Assembly: GCF_944324745.1 (NCBI RefSeq)
Contig: NZ_CALUXO010000075.1
Span: 1 to 62,114 of the forward strand
DNA length: 62,114 nt
From: an uncultured Thomasclavelia sp.
GTDB lineage: Bacteria; Bacillota_I; Bacilli_A; Erysipelotrichales; Coprobacillaceae
Direction: 5' to 3'
The notes under the pieces are model-generated. The model searched no databases. It was not told the origin of the DNA and was given only the letters and a program-made list of their open reading frames with translations. Made by a program: the position numbers and the translations under genes. Of the stretch, positions 7,884 through 17,165 are shown one piece after another; position 1 is the stretch's first letter, and every line of letters starts with the position of its first letter.

Positions 7884-9749
7884 ATGCTGGAAATAAGAAA
7901 TTTAACTAAGATATATGATGAGGTAATCATAGATAATTTATCAGTTACATTTCCGGGTACTGGTATGGTCATTATCGTTGGTGAATCGGGCTGTGGCAAA
8001 ACAACATTATTAAATATTATTGGTGGCATAGATTATGAATATTCTGGTGATATTTATTTGGATAATCGTAATATTCATAGCATCTCTCATTATTGTCGAA
8101 AACATATAGGTTTTATTTTTCAAAACTTTAATTTGATCAATTGGCTGAATATCCAGGAAAATTATTTATTACCACGTTTTTTCACTAAAATAATCTTTAA
8201 ACGAGCTATTGATGATCAGGTCGAAAAATTAGAATTAAAAAAATTTAGGCGTAAAAAGGTTAAAGTTTTATCAGGAGGTCAAAAACAGCGAGTAGCTTTA
8301 TTAAGAGCTATGATAAAAAACGTTGATATTTTATTATGTGATGAACCTAGTGGTTCTTTAGATAATGAAAATGCTAAAATCGTTTTTGAACTTTTAAAGC
8401 AGGAAGCTAAGGAACGATTGGTTATTGTAATTACCCATGATGACGTATTAGCTAGACAATACGCTGATTGTTTATATCAGATGAAAGATGGTAAATTAAT
8501 CAAACAAAACAATGAAATAAAACATGAAAGCTTTTATCCGCGATTAAAACAATCAAGGTTACCATTTTCGATGATCAAATTAGCTTTTTATCAGTATAAA
8601 GCTAATTTGTCTCGGAATATTAAGATGACATTTGGTATTGTTTTAGCTATTTTGAGTATCATGATTACCTTTACTTTAAGTGGCTCTTTAAAGCAACAAG
8701 TATTAAAACAAGTGGCTAATATTTTTCCTGATCAAATGGTTTCATTTCAAAAAATAAATCATCAGGTTATAAGTTATGATGAATTACTTGCCTTAAAAGA
8801 ATTTGATAATAATATTTATCTTTATGGGGAACCGGTTAATTATGAGTTTATAGGAATTTCATTGAATCAAGATTATGATATTGAAAAAACGATTTATATA
8901 AGTGATATGACCAAAAAAATTAATGAAAATGAACTTGAATATGGGCGTTTTAGTTCCAATAGTAATGAAATAGTGTTATCAAAAACGACTGCCATGCATT
9001 TAAGCCCAGATTTTTCTAATTTGATTGGAAAGCAGGTATATGGATTTTATTTGTCAAATGATGAAATTAAAAGTATATTATTAAAAATAGTTGGGATTAG
9101 TGATGAAGTGACGATTTTTGATACGATGTATATTGAAGAGTTAGCCAATTATCAACATATTAGTGAGATATTTGAAATTGATAAGTCACAAATTGCTACT
9201 CAGTTGGCAATGATGACTTTAAAATATCAAAAAGATGTCTCATCGGATATCAATAAATTAAAAGAAGATTATTCTAATTTGGATGTAAAAATTGCTGGTG
9301 ATGATATTTCAAATCGGGTAAATAGTTTATTGGAGCAAGTTCAAAAAGTATTGTTACTTTTTTCTGCTCTAGCAATAGTAGCAGCTACTTTTTTAATTGG
9401 TGAGGTCTTATATTTATCGGTTGTTGAAAAAACTAAAGATATTGGGATTTTTAAATGCATAGGTGCCAGTAAAGGACAAATTTTATTGCTGGTATTGCTT
9501 GAAAGTTTTATTATTGTTACGATTAGTTTTGTATTAGCTAGTTGTTTATTTATCCAAACGGTTAATATTTTAAATGAATTAATTATGAAAGCTTTACAGC
9601 TTAAAGATAATTTTATTATTATTGATTATTGGTTAATAATTTTGATTTATATAATTGCTGTATGTTTAGGCATTAGTAGTTCATTGTTGCCGGCAGTTAT
9701 AGCCAGTCATTTAAATCCAGTCAAGGCATTAAAATATCAAAGTTACTAA
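7884..9749 (+). CDS. ABC transporter, fused ATPase and FtsX-like permease (second subunit)
   Basis: A 621-residue protein of the same plan as its neighbour. The ATPase has Walker A GESGCGKT, signature LSGGQKQR and Walker B ILLCDEPSGSLD. A first membrane segment lies near residues 245-265 and three more in the last 150 residues. It probably pairs with the upstream fused transporter in one membrane exporter. The start at 7884 is the only in-frame possibility before an upstream stop, yet no proper Shine-Dalgarno precedes it. A good AAAGGAG at about 7827 instead faces a short dead-end frame. Translation may be coupled or weak, or the spacer may have been rearranged. Confidence 0.82.
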   Translation: MLEIRNLTKIYDEVIIDNLSVTFPGTGMVIIVGESGCGKTTLLNIIGGIDYEYSGDIYLDNRNIHSISHYCRKHIGFIFQNFNLINWLNIQENYLLPRFFTKIIFKRAIDDQVEKLELKKFRRKKVKVLSGGQKQRVALLRAMIKNVDILLCDEPSGSLDNENAKIVFELLKQEAKERLVIVITHDDVLARQYADCLYQMKDGKLIKQNNEIKHESFYPRLKQSRLPFSMIKLAFYQYKANLSRNIKMTFGIVLAILSIMITFTLSGSLKQQVLKQVANIFPDQMVSFQKINHQVISYDELLALKEFDNNIYLYGEPVNYEFIGISLNQDYDIEKTIYISDMTKKINENELEYGRFSSNSNEIVLSKTTAMHLSPDFSNLIGKQVYGFYLSNDEIKSILLKIVGISDEVTIFDTMYIEELANYQHISEIFEIDKSQIATQLAMMTLKYQKDVSSDINKLKEDYSNLDVKIAGDDISNRVNSLLEQVQKVLLLFSALAIVAATFLIGEVLYLSVVEKTKDIGIFKCIGASKGQILLLVLLESFIIVTISFVLASCLFIQTVNILNELIMKALQLKDNFIIIDYWLIILIYIIAVCLGISSSLLPAVIASHLNPVKALKYQSY

Positions 9750-9771
9750 ATTAAAAATCTGTAAAATATTC

Positions 9772-9800
9772 TTGTTATTTACAAATATTCATGATATCAT
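9772..9800 (+). promoter_or_regulatory. Promoter of leuS
   Basis: TTGTTA (9772-9777) and TATCAT (9795-9800) are separated by 17 bases, just upstream of the T-box leader. Confidence 0.75.
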
Positions 9801-9807
9801 AAACTAT

Positions 9808-10032
9808 GTTGAAAATCGATGATTAGGAGTAGTAGTAATTGAATTTTTTATAGAGAGTCAGTGGCTGGTGGAAACTGATAGAATAGATTATGAACTCGCC
9901 TAGGAGATGCAGTAGTGAAAAATAGTAGTTACTGCCGTTAACTGCGTTAAAGTTTTAAGCGCTAAGCATTTTATGCTTGGAACTAAGGTGGTAACGCGAT
10001 ATTAAGTCGTCCTTAGAGGGACGACTTTTTTA
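9808..10032 (+). promoter_or_regulatory. T-box riboswitch, leucine specific, controlling leuS
   Basis: This is a T-box leader. Stem I contains AGAGAG and GGTGGAAAC. The specifier region reads GAACTCGCC, giving a CTC (Leu) specifier codon. The T-box itself reads AAGGTGGTAACGCG (about 9984-9997), close to the consensus. A terminator stem AAGTCGTCC/GGACGACTT (10004-10012, 10019-10027) with six T follows. Uncharged tRNA-Leu would stabilise the antiterminator and allow leuS transcription. The upstream limit is approximate. Confidence 0.93.
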
Positions 10033-10052
10033 TTTTAAGGAGGAACTATAAA

Positions 10053-12449
10053 ATGCCGTTTGATCACAAACAAATCGAGCCAAAATGGCAAAGATATTGG
10101 GAAGAACACAAAACATTTAAGACTGACTGTTATGATGACAGTAAACCAAAATATTATTGTATGGATATGTTCCCATATCCATCAGGTAATGGGTTGCATG
10201 TAGGACACCCAGAAGGATATACTGCAACTGATATTGTTTCTAGAATGAAAAGAATGCAAGGATATAATGTTTTACATCCAATGGGATTTGACTCATTTGG
10301 TTTACCTGCAGAACAATATGCTATCCAAACTGGTCATCATCCAGCTGAATTTACTAAGAAAAATATTGATGTTTTTAGAAAACAAATTAAATCATTAGGT
10401 TTTTCTTATGATTGGGATCGTGAAATTGCTACTAGTGATCCAAAATATTATAAATGGACCCAATGGATTTTTACTAAATTATATGATATGGGACTTGCTT
10501 ATATCGACGAAATTCCAGTAAACTGGTGTCCAGAATTAAAAGCTGTATTGGCTAATGAGGAAGTAATTGACGGAAAAAGCGAACGTGGGGGTTATCCAGT
10601 AATTCGTAAACCAATGCGTCAATGGGTATTGAGGATTACTGAATATGCTGAAAGACTTTTAAGTGATCTTGATGATTTGGATTGGCCTGAAGCCACTAAA
10701 CAAATGCAAAGAAACTGGATTGGTAAATCAGTAGGAGCAAATGTTGATTTCAAAATTGATGGAACTAATAAAGTATTTACTGTCTTTACAACTCGGGCTG
10801 ATACTTTATTTGGGGCTACTTACTGTGTTATGGCTCCAGAACATCCTTATGTTGTTGAAATTACTACTCCAGAACAAAAGGAAGCTGTTGAAGCTTATAA
10901 AAAAGCTTGTGCCAGCAAATCTGATTTGGAAAGAACTGAATTAAATAAAGACAAAACAGGTGTATTTACTGGTGCTTATGCTATTAATCCAGTTAATAAT
11001 AAGAAAATTCCTATCTGGATTTCTGATTATGTTCTTGCAAGCTATGGAACTGGGGCAATCATGGCAGTGCCTGCTCATGATGAACGTGACTGGGAATTTG
11101 CGAAAAAATTCGGACTTGATATTATTCCAGTTCTTGAAGGTGGTAATATTGAAGAAGCTGCTTATATTGAAGATGGGGTACATATCAATTCTGATTGGTT
11201 AAATGGATTAGGAAAACAAGAAGCAATTGATAAAATGATTGCCTGGTTAGAAGAACATCATTGTGGTGAAAAGAAAATATCATACAAATTAAGAGACTGG
11301 TTATTCTCTAGACAACGTTACTGGGGAGAACCAATTCCAATTATTCATATGGAAGATGGTACAATGAGAACTGTTCCACTTGAAGAATTACCTTTGGAAC
11401 TTCCAGCAACTAAAAACTTCCAGCCACATGATAGTGGGGAATCACCACTTGCAAATTGTGAAGATTGGTTAGAAGTAGAAATTGATGGTCAAAAAGGACG
11501 TCGTGAAACGAATACTATGCCACAATGGGCTGGATCATGCTGGTATTATATTCGATATATTGACCCACATAATGATAAAGAAATCTGTGATCCTAAATTA
11601 TTAGAAAAATGGCTTCCAGTTGATTTATATGTTGGTGGGGCAGAACATGCCGTATTACACTTATTGTATTCACGTTTCTGGCACAAAGTATTATATGATT
11701 GTGGTGTAGTAAAATGTAAAGAACCATGGCAAAGATTATTCCATCAAGGAATGATTTTAGGAAGCAACAATGAAAAAATGTCTAAATCAAGAGGAAACGT
11801 TGTAAATCCTGATGATATTGTTAATTCTCATGGTGCTGATGCTTTACGTTTATATGAAATGTTTATGGGTCCATTAGAAGCTGCTTTACCTTGGTCTACT
11901 AATGGATTAGATGGATCTCGTAAATGGCTTGATCGTGTTTATCGTTTATTTATTGAACAAGATAAATTAAGTGATGAAAATGATCATAGTTTGGATCGAG
12001 TTTATCATCAAACTGTTAAAAAAGTTACTGATGATTTTGAAACATTAGGATTTAACACTGCTATTTCACAAATGATGATTTTCATTAATGAATGTTATAA
12101 AGCACCTAGTGTTTATAAAGAATATGCATTTAATTTTATTAAAATGCTTTCATGTATTGCTCCTCATGTCTGTGAAGAAATGTGGCAATTATTAGGACAT
12201 GATGAATCAATTGCCTATGAACCATGGCCAACATATGATGAAAGTATGTTAGTTAGTGAAACCGTTGAAATGGGTGTTCAAGTTAACGGTAAATTAAGAG
12301 CTAAAATTCAAGTTGCTAAAGATGCTGATGAAGAAACAGTTAAGAAAGCTGCTTTTGAACAAGAAAATGTTCAAGCTCATACTAACGGAAAGAATATCGT
12401 TAAGATAATCGTAGTAAAAAATAAGATTTGTAATATCGTAGTAAAATAA
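10053..12449 (+). CDS. leuS: Leucyl-tRNA synthetase
   Basis: A class I synthetase charging tRNA-Leu, 798 residues as is normal for bacteria. The HIGH motif is HVGHPEG near residue 49 and the KMSKS motif is KMSKSRGN near 574. The long CP1 editing domain, a tryptophan-rich catalytic core ([10 protein letters not shown]) and the C-terminal anticodon region are present. The ATG follows AAGGAGGA. The gene sits behind a T-box with a Leu specifier, which independently supports the call. It is monocistronic with a strong terminator about 85 bases downstream. Identification is firm. Confidence 0.98.
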   Translation: MPFDHKQIEPKWQRYWEEHKTFKTDCYDDSKPKYYCMDMFPYPSGNGLHVGHPEGYTATDIVSRMKRMQGYNVLHPMGFDSFGLPAEQYAIQTGHHPAEFTKKNIDVFRKQIKSLGFSYDWDREIATSDPKYYKWTQWIFTKLYDMGLAYIDEIPVNWCPELKAVLANEEVIDGKSERGGYPVIRKPMRQWVLRITEYAERLLSDLDDLDWPEATKQMQRNWIGKSVGANVDFKIDGTNKVFTVFTTRADTLFGATYCVMAPEHPYVVEITTPEQKEAVEAYKKACASKSDLERTELNKDKTGVFTGAYAINPVNNKKIPIWISDYVLASYGTGAIMAVPAHDERDWEFAKKFGLDIIPVLEGGNIEEAAYIEDGVHINSDWLNGLGKQEAIDKMIAWLEEHHCGEKKISYKLRDWLFSRQRYWGEPIPIIHMEDGTMRTVPLEELPLELPATKNFQPHDSGESPLANCEDWLEVEIDGQKGRRETNTMPQWAGSCWYYIRYIDPHNDKEICDPKLLEKWLPVDLYVGGAEHAVLHLLYSRFWHKVLYDCGVVKCKEPWQRLFHQGMILGSNNEKMSKSRGNVVNPDDIVNSHGADALRLYEMFMGPLEAALPWSTNGLDGSRKWLDRVYRLFIEQDKLSDENDHSLDRVYHQTVKKVTDDFETLGFNTAISQMMIFINECYKAPSVYKEYAFNFIKMLSCIAPHVCEEMWQLLGHDESIAYEPWPTYDESMLVSETVEMGVQVNGKLRAKIQVAKDADEETVKKAAFEQENVQAHTNGKNIVKIIVVKNKICNIVVK

Positions 12450-12534
12450 AAAAATAGCTATCTTTAAGCTTTATTCAAAGAAAATCAATTATTGCAAAGA
12501 TTGTTTAGCAGCTGTTATTAAATAGTTGTTATTT

Positions 12535-12566
12535 AAAAGACGTTAGTGTTTACTAACGTCTTTTGT
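12535..12566 (+). terminator. Terminator of leuS
   Basis: A 13-bp perfect stem AAAAGACGTTAGT/ACTAACGTCTTTT with a four-base loop; the T-rich arm provides the U-tract. Confidence 0.92.
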
Positions 12567-12677
12567 TATTTGAAGTAATCTTATTTATATATGAATGCTG
12601 TAATGAATATTGTATCAAAAGTAACTTTAATATGATATTATATTAAATAGATAATTATTTAATATTTGGAGAGCGTT

Positions 12678-12869
12678 ATGAACGATGAAAAAAGAAGAAA
12701 ATTACATTTAGTATTGTATACTATAGGTTTAATTATCAGTATATTTGCTTTATATACCTTTATTTTTGTTTTTGATAATGGTATTGGCTGGAAAATATTT
12801 TTACTAATTATTGCAATTGGCTGGTTGATATCTGCAATTTCAGGAATAATAAAAAACTTAAATCGATAA
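12678..12869 (+). CDS. Small membrane protein, two transmembrane segments
   Basis: A 63-residue protein with a charged N-terminus (MNDEKRRK). Two hydrophobic segments lie at about residues 9-33 and 40-60, separated by a short loop. ATG 12678 follows GGAGAG at proper spacing; an upstream in-frame TTG (12666) overlaps the ribosome site and is not used here. No family was recognised. It lies 59 bases before a glycosyltransferase gene and may share its transcript. A role in the envelope is only a guess from the hydrophobicity. Confidence 0.7.
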   Translation: MNDEKRRKLHLVLYTIGLIISIFALYTFIFVFDNGIGWKIFLLIIAIGWLISAISGIIKNLNR

Positions 12870-12928
12870 AAAGTATATAATTATCTTTTGAAAATTGATC
12901 GTAGAATTTGATAAATAGGAGAATAGAA

Positions 12929-13843
12929 ATGAATTCAAATAAACCAATAGCTAATGATGTTACTGTAATTATTACTAGTTATAATCAAAAAAAGATGATT
13001 TTAGAAGCTGTCAGTTCGTTATGCAATCAGACCCTTTTACCAGCTAAAATTATAATTGTTGATGATGGATCAACAGATCAAGAATCGATTAATATTTTAC
13101 AGGAGATTGAAAATATCTATCGGGATATCGTTGAAATTGAGGTAATTAAACAAGAGAATCAAGGAGTATCAGCTGCTAGAAATACGGGAATTTCACAGGT
13201 GCAAACGGAACTAGTTTTAATATTAGATGGTGATGATAAATTAGAACCATCGTATTTACAAAAAGTCCGACAATTATTATTGAGTGATGAGCATATGATT
13301 GCCGCCTCATCATGGATGAAAACTTTTGGGGTTTTACAAGCTGATATTCATCCTTCGGGTGGCACTATTAAAGAGTTTTTATCACACAACTGTGCTCCAG
13401 CAACGCATATGTTTTATCATCAAATTTGGAAACAATGTGGTGGTTATGATGAAACGATGAAAACTGGTTTTGAAGACTGGGATTATTTTTTAAATATGTT
13501 GGAAGTAAAGCAGACTGGTTATATTGGAATCATTGAAGAAGGTCTGATTAATTATCGCACAATTCCAGTTTCAGCTAATATCAAAAGTATGTCAAAACGT
13601 TTAGATTTAATGAAGTATATAATAAATAAACATCAAGCATTTTATCAAATTTATTTGACAGATGTAATTTTGGATATGGAAGCAATTTCGATTTCCAGGC
13701 TTACAGGCTGGGAAAGTGAAATCAATAATTCTTTGGCTAATGAACGTTTATTAAGTGATGAATCAAAGGAGTTTATGAAACAGCCAACTTATGGCGATGG
13801 TGGTATGGCCATGACAGTTAGAGTGGCTTCTAAAAATCGATGA
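12929..13843 (+). CDS. Family 2 glycosyltransferase
   Basis: A 304-residue GT-A enzyme. The N-terminal strand VTVIITSYNQ, the sugar-nucleotide-binding VDDGSTD and the metal-binding LDGDDKLEP (DxD-like) are in the standard order within residues 8-100. A later ED (FEDWDYF) fits the catalytic acid position. No membrane segment is evident, so it acts in the cytosol or at the membrane face. ATG 12929 has AGGAG; an upstream TTG in frame overlaps it. Acceptor and sugar cannot be read from sequence. It is not next to other polysaccharide genes. Confidence 0.85.
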   Translation: MNSNKPIANDVTVIITSYNQKKMILEAVSSLCNQTLLPAKIIIVDDGSTDQESINILQEIENIYRDIVEIEVIKQENQGVSAARNTGISQVQTELVLILDGDDKLEPSYLQKVRQLLLSDEHMIAASSWMKTFGVLQADIHPSGGTIKEFLSHNCAPATHMFYHQIWKQCGGYDETMKTGFEDWDYFLNMLEVKQTGYIGIIEEGLINYRTIPVSANIKSMSKRLDLMKYIINKHQAFYQIYLTDVILDMEAISISRLTGWESEINNSLANERLLSDESKEFMKQPTYGDGGMAMTVRVASKNR

Positions 13844-13868
13844 TCATAAAAATTTATATTAGATAATT

Positions 13869-13908
13869 AATAGGAGCATGATGAATAAATCAGGCTCCTA
13901 TTTTTTTG
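13869..13908 (+). terminator. Terminator of the glycosyltransferase gene
   Basis: A stem AATAGGAGC/GCTCCTATT followed by seven T. Its 3' arm overlaps the last codons of the convergent LysR gene. Confidence 0.85.
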
Positions 13909-14765
13909 TTTGTTTGATATTTTTTAATTAATTGATACAAAAGAGGTTTTAATAAATTTTCATTTTCTTTTAAATAGCAGCAATAAAACGTTGCTTTAGC
14001 TTCAGGATCATCGATTGGAATACATTTACGATTTTTAGGATTATCATTAATTTTGACCATATAATCACTTGTAAATGAAGGTAATGATGATAATTCAACT
14101 AAATCATGAAAAACGCTACGATCTTGTTGCAACAAAAAGCGACTATGAAGCATTGTTTGAAGATGAATTTGATACCAAAAACCAATATTACTCATCAACA
14201 ACATTTTTTCGCCATCCATATCTTTAAATTTTAAACTATGATTATTAGCCAATCGATGATCAGCAGGCAATGCAAAGTATAATTGTTCTTCCATAAAAGC
14301 AATGCTTTCAATTAATTCATCATTAATTTGATATGGTAAGATAATTAAATGATAATCTTTATTTTTTAATTTCTCTAGTAAATCATCAGTATTCTTTATC
14401 TCACTTTGAATAGTTTTATCTTCAAATATGGCAGTAGCCATTTGGGCTAAATAAATATTAGGGGCTGGAGCACAAGAGCCAATTGAAATAATATGCTGGG
14501 TGCGATCAAAGGATTTAATTTGATCTGTCATTTTTTCAAGATTATCAAGTATTTTATTTGCTAATTCAACTGCTAGAATTCCTGTTTTATTAAGAGTAAT
14601 ACTATTTTTAGTCCGATTAAATAATTCAACATCTAATTCTTGTTCTAATTTTTGCATTGAGCGGGTCAAGACTGGCTGTGAGATATGCAATTCTTTAGCA
14701 GCCTTCGACAAAGTTTGATACTTATCATAAGCAACTAAATGATATAGTTGTTCAATTTCAATCAT
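13890..14765 (-). CDS. LysR family transcriptional regulator
   Basis: A 291-residue regulator with an N-terminal winged helix-turn-helix (residues 1-60: IEQLYHLVAYDKYQTLSKAA, LHISQPVLTRSMQKLEQEL) and a periplasmic-binding-like effector domain from about residue 90. ATG 14765 is preceded by AAGGAGG. It diverges from the SDR-MmgE/PrpD-SDR-AKR genes across 241 bases. LysR proteins commonly control the divergent gene, so those oxidoreductases are its likely targets. The effector is unknown. Confidence 0.9.
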   Translation of the reverse strand: MIEIEQLYHLVAYDKYQTLSKAAKELHISQPVLTRSMQKLEQELDVELFNRTKNSITLNKTGILAVELANKILDNLEKMTDQIKSFDRTQHIISIGSCAPAPNIYLAQMATAIFEDKTIQSEIKNTDDLLEKLKNKDYHLIILPYQINDELIESIAFMEEQLYFALPADHRLANNHSLKFKDMDGEKMLLMSNIGFWYQIHLQTMLHSRFLLQQDRSVFHDLVELSSLPSFTSDYMVKINDNPKNRKCIPIDDPEAKATFYCCYLKENENLLKPLLYQLIKKYQTNKKIGA

Positions 14766-14929
14766 CGAATAACCTCCTTGACTATTCTATTTTATTATAG
14801 CAGATTTCTCAGCTGATTAAGATAATAAAAATAAAGTAAAGTTCTAAATTACTAGTTTTTGATACAAAAGATTTTTGTAGATGAGTTGTTTTTTAAACAA
14901 TTAGTTAGATAAAAAGAATAAAAAAGCTA

Positions 14930-14960
14930 TTGACTTATAGTTTACTATAAGTATTAAGAT
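14930..14960 (+). promoter_or_regulatory. Promoter with 19-bp spacer and perfect palindrome (MerR/AdhR-type) before the SDR operon
   Basis: TTGACT (14930-14935) and TAAGAT (14955-14960) are 19 bases apart, the long spacer typical of MerR-activated promoters. Between them lies the perfect inverted repeat CTTATAGT-TT-ACTATAAG (14934-14951). This fits the CTTAAAG-N4-CTTTAAG pattern remembered for the AdhR/NmlR branch of MerR regulators. A near copy lies at 17080-17110. Confidence 0.75.
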
Positions 14961-15006
14961 TTAATTAGTAAAAGTTGATAAATAAAAAGTAAAGGAGGAA
15001 AAAGCA

Positions 15007-15771
15007 ATGAGATTATCAGGAAAAATTGCCTTGATTACCGGTGGCGGTACAGGAATTGGTTTAGATATTGCTAAAAGCTATGTTCGTGAAGGTGCTTATG
15101 TTTATATCACTGGAAGACGTGAAAATAAATTACAAGAAGCCGTTAATAGTATTGGGAAAAATGTGGCCTATGTCGTTAGTGATGTTACCAAAAAAGAGGA
15201 TATGCAGAAGGTGGCAGATAAGATTAAAGAAGAAAAAGGAAAGTTAGATATTTTAATTTGTAATGCCGGGGTTGGTAATTATGTTGCTTTAGAAGATGTG
15301 ACAATTGAAGAATTTAATCGAGTTATGTATACCAATGTTTTAGGTACTTATTACTGTGCCCAAGTTTGTTTGCCTTTAATGAAACCTGGGTCAACGATTA
15401 TTTTAAATACTTCAGTAACAGCCTCACTGGGATTACCAAACTTTAGTTTATATATAGCAGCTAAATCAGCGATGAAATCATTTATCCATACATGGACAAG
15501 TGAATTAAGAGATCGCAAAATACGCGTTAATGCTTTAGCTCCAGGTATAATTCCAACTGATGCAGCTGGAAAAGAATTAGGCAGAGATCCTGCAAAAGAA
15601 AAAGAAGTTCAAGAGTATCGCTCTACATTGATACCAGCAGGTCGTGTCGGTAATGTTAAAGATACTTCAGCTGCAGCTGTATTTTTAGGATCCGATGAAT
15701 CAAATTATATTAATGGGGTTGAAATTTTAGTTGATGGTGGCTTAGCTGCTATTTATCCGGTGAAGTTATGA
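15007..15771 (+). CDS. Short-chain dehydrogenase/reductase
   Basis: A 254-residue NAD(P)-dependent oxidoreductase. The cofactor motif TGGGTGIG lies at residues 11-18, CNAGVGN near 90, a catalytic serine in NTSVT, and YIAAK (YxxxK) near 150. A typical C-terminus (NGVEILVDGG) is present. The ATG has AAAGGAGG. Its stop overlaps the start of the MmgE/PrpD gene (ATGA), so the two are translationally coupled. It is read from the MerR-type promoter. The sequence does not settle the substrate; a sugar, polyol or keto acid is likely. Confidence 0.9.
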   Translation: MRLSGKIALITGGGTGIGLDIAKSYVREGAYVYITGRRENKLQEAVNSIGKNVAYVVSDVTKKEDMQKVADKIKEEKGKLDILICNAGVGNYVALEDVTIEEFNRVMYTNVLGTYYCAQVCLPLMKPGSTIILNTSVTASLGLPNFSLYIAAKSAMKSFIHTWTSELRDRKIRVNALAPGIIPTDAAGKELGRDPAKEKEVQEYRSTLIPAGRVGNVKDTSAAAVFLGSDESNYINGVEILVDGGLAAIYPVKL

Positions 15772-17114
15772 TGGATGAGTTAAATAATTTTGGCGAAGAA
15801 TTAGTAACTTTTATTTCAGAAACTGAATTATTAAAAGTTCCTGAATTTTATTACGATGCCTTGTTGAATTATCTAGGAGTAACTTATCTAGGTGCTAAAC
15901 AACAGGCGATTTCCATCGTATTAAAAACGTTATTAGATGATCACCAAGGTAAGTTTCAGCCTTTAAATCGCTTAGAAAAAGTATCGTTATTAGATGTGGC
16001 ATTAGTAGATTGCTTTTCTTCAGCAATTCAAGCCTATGATGATATTCACTTTACTACCACTACCCATCCATGTGGACCAGTATTGAGTGCTATTTTAGCA
16101 TTAGCGAGAATTCAAAAAATTTCACTTAAAGAAGCTTTGAACGCTTTATATATAGGAATGGAAGTTGAATGTCGCGTAGCCACCTTATTATTTGATCAAA
16201 CTGATAGTAGTTCTAATTGGTATACTACAGGAATTGCCGGAGGCATAGGTGCCACAGGAGCTTTAAGCCATCTACTTAAATTTAATCGCCAACAAATTAA
16301 AAGTGCTATAGGATTGGCTAGTAATCTAGCATCAGGAATCCGTGGCAGTCATGGATCAATGACCGGAAGTTTTATTCCAGCAATTACCTGCCAAAATGGA
16401 TTAAAAGCAGTCATGTTAGTTAAAAATGGTTTTACTTGTTCATTTAATTCTTTTATTGGTCAAAATGGTTTGGTTAGGACAATTACAAAAAATCCAGCGA
16501 TCAATAGTGCTGGAAATGATTTTAATCATAATTTTTTGTCAATGAAAGTTTCATGTAAACCATATCCATATGGCTTCATCGCTTTTGCAACAATTGCAGC
16601 ATTATCAAAAGTTAACGTGAATATTTCAAAAATAAAAGAAGTTAAAGTAATGGTATCACCACGAGTAAAACAATTAGGAGCCAATTATGATGTTAAAACA
16701 ATGTATGATGGTTTTGTTTCATTACCATATATTATCAGTCATCTTTTAATTGACTATCAAAATGCTCATATACCATTAGATGATGATTTTAAAGTGACAG
16801 AAGATGAAAGGAATTTGATGAAAAAAGTCAAAATTCTAGAAAATATTGAATATGGAGATCAGGAAGTTAAAATTATAATTGATGAGCATGAATATTATAT
16901 AAATGATGCTCCGGGATCAATTGCTCATCCAATGCAACATCAGGAAGTTATCAATAAATTTATTAAAATTACCCAATTTAAACAATCAGAGCAATTTATT
17001 AATGCATTGTATCAACAGGAAATTGATGATATTTATCAATTTATTATTACAAATTTAAATGAAAAAATTAAAAAAGTTATTGACTTAGAGTTAACTATAA
17101 ATACTAGAATATAA
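15768..17114 (+). CDS. MmgE/PrpD family protein
   Basis: A 448-residue member of the MmgE/PrpD family, which includes 2-methylcitrate dehydratase and cis-aconitate decarboxylase. Features seen are the conserved early block (THPCGPVLSAILALARI), the glycine/alanine-rich helices (ATGALSHLLKFN, SNLASGIRGSHGS) and the KPYPYGFIAFATIAAL segment near residue 265. The start overlaps the SDR stop by ATGA. The last codons contain the second MerR-type promoter. No other methylcitrate-pathway gene is nearby, so a role with the coupled SDR in converting a dicarboxylate or sugar-acid compound is an inference. Confidence 0.8.
   Translation: MMDELNNFGEELVTFISETELLKVPEFYYDALLNYLGVTYLGAKQQAISIVLKTLLDDHQGKFQPLNRLEKVSLLDVALVDCFSSAIQAYDDIHFTTTTHPCGPVLSAILALARIQKISLKEALNALYIGMEVECRVATLLFDQTDSSSNWYTTGIAGGIGATGALSHLLKFNRQQIKSAIGLASNLASGIRGSHGSMTGSFIPAITCQNGLKAVMLVKNGFTCSFNSFIGQNGLVRTITKNPAINSAGNDFNHNFLSMKVSCKPYPYGFIAFATIAALSKVNVNISKIKEVKVMVSPRVKQLGANYDVKTMYDGFVSLPYIISHLLIDYQNAHIPLDDDFKVTEDERNLMKKVKILENIEYGDQEVKIIIDEHEYYINDAPGSIAHPMQHQEVINKFIKITQFKQSEQFINALYQQEIDDIYQFIITNLNEKIKKVIDLELTINTRI
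17080..17110 (+). promoter_or_regulatory. Second MerR/AdhR-type promoter, before SDR-AKR
   Basis: TTGACT (17080-17085) and TAGAAT (17105-17110) have a 19-base spacer holding the imperfect inverted repeat CTTAGAGT-TA-ACTATAAA (17084-17101). It closely matches the element at 14930-14960 and lies within the 3' end of the MmgE/PrpD gene. Confidence 0.75.
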
Positions 17115-17165
17115 ATAAAGAGATAAGATAAATTTAAATTAAAAATATAGAGGAGGAAATTGAAA

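Noticed and set aside
10741-11202. Out-of-frame ORFs on both strands within leuS
   Set aside because: They are shadows of a certain gene, without ribosome sites.
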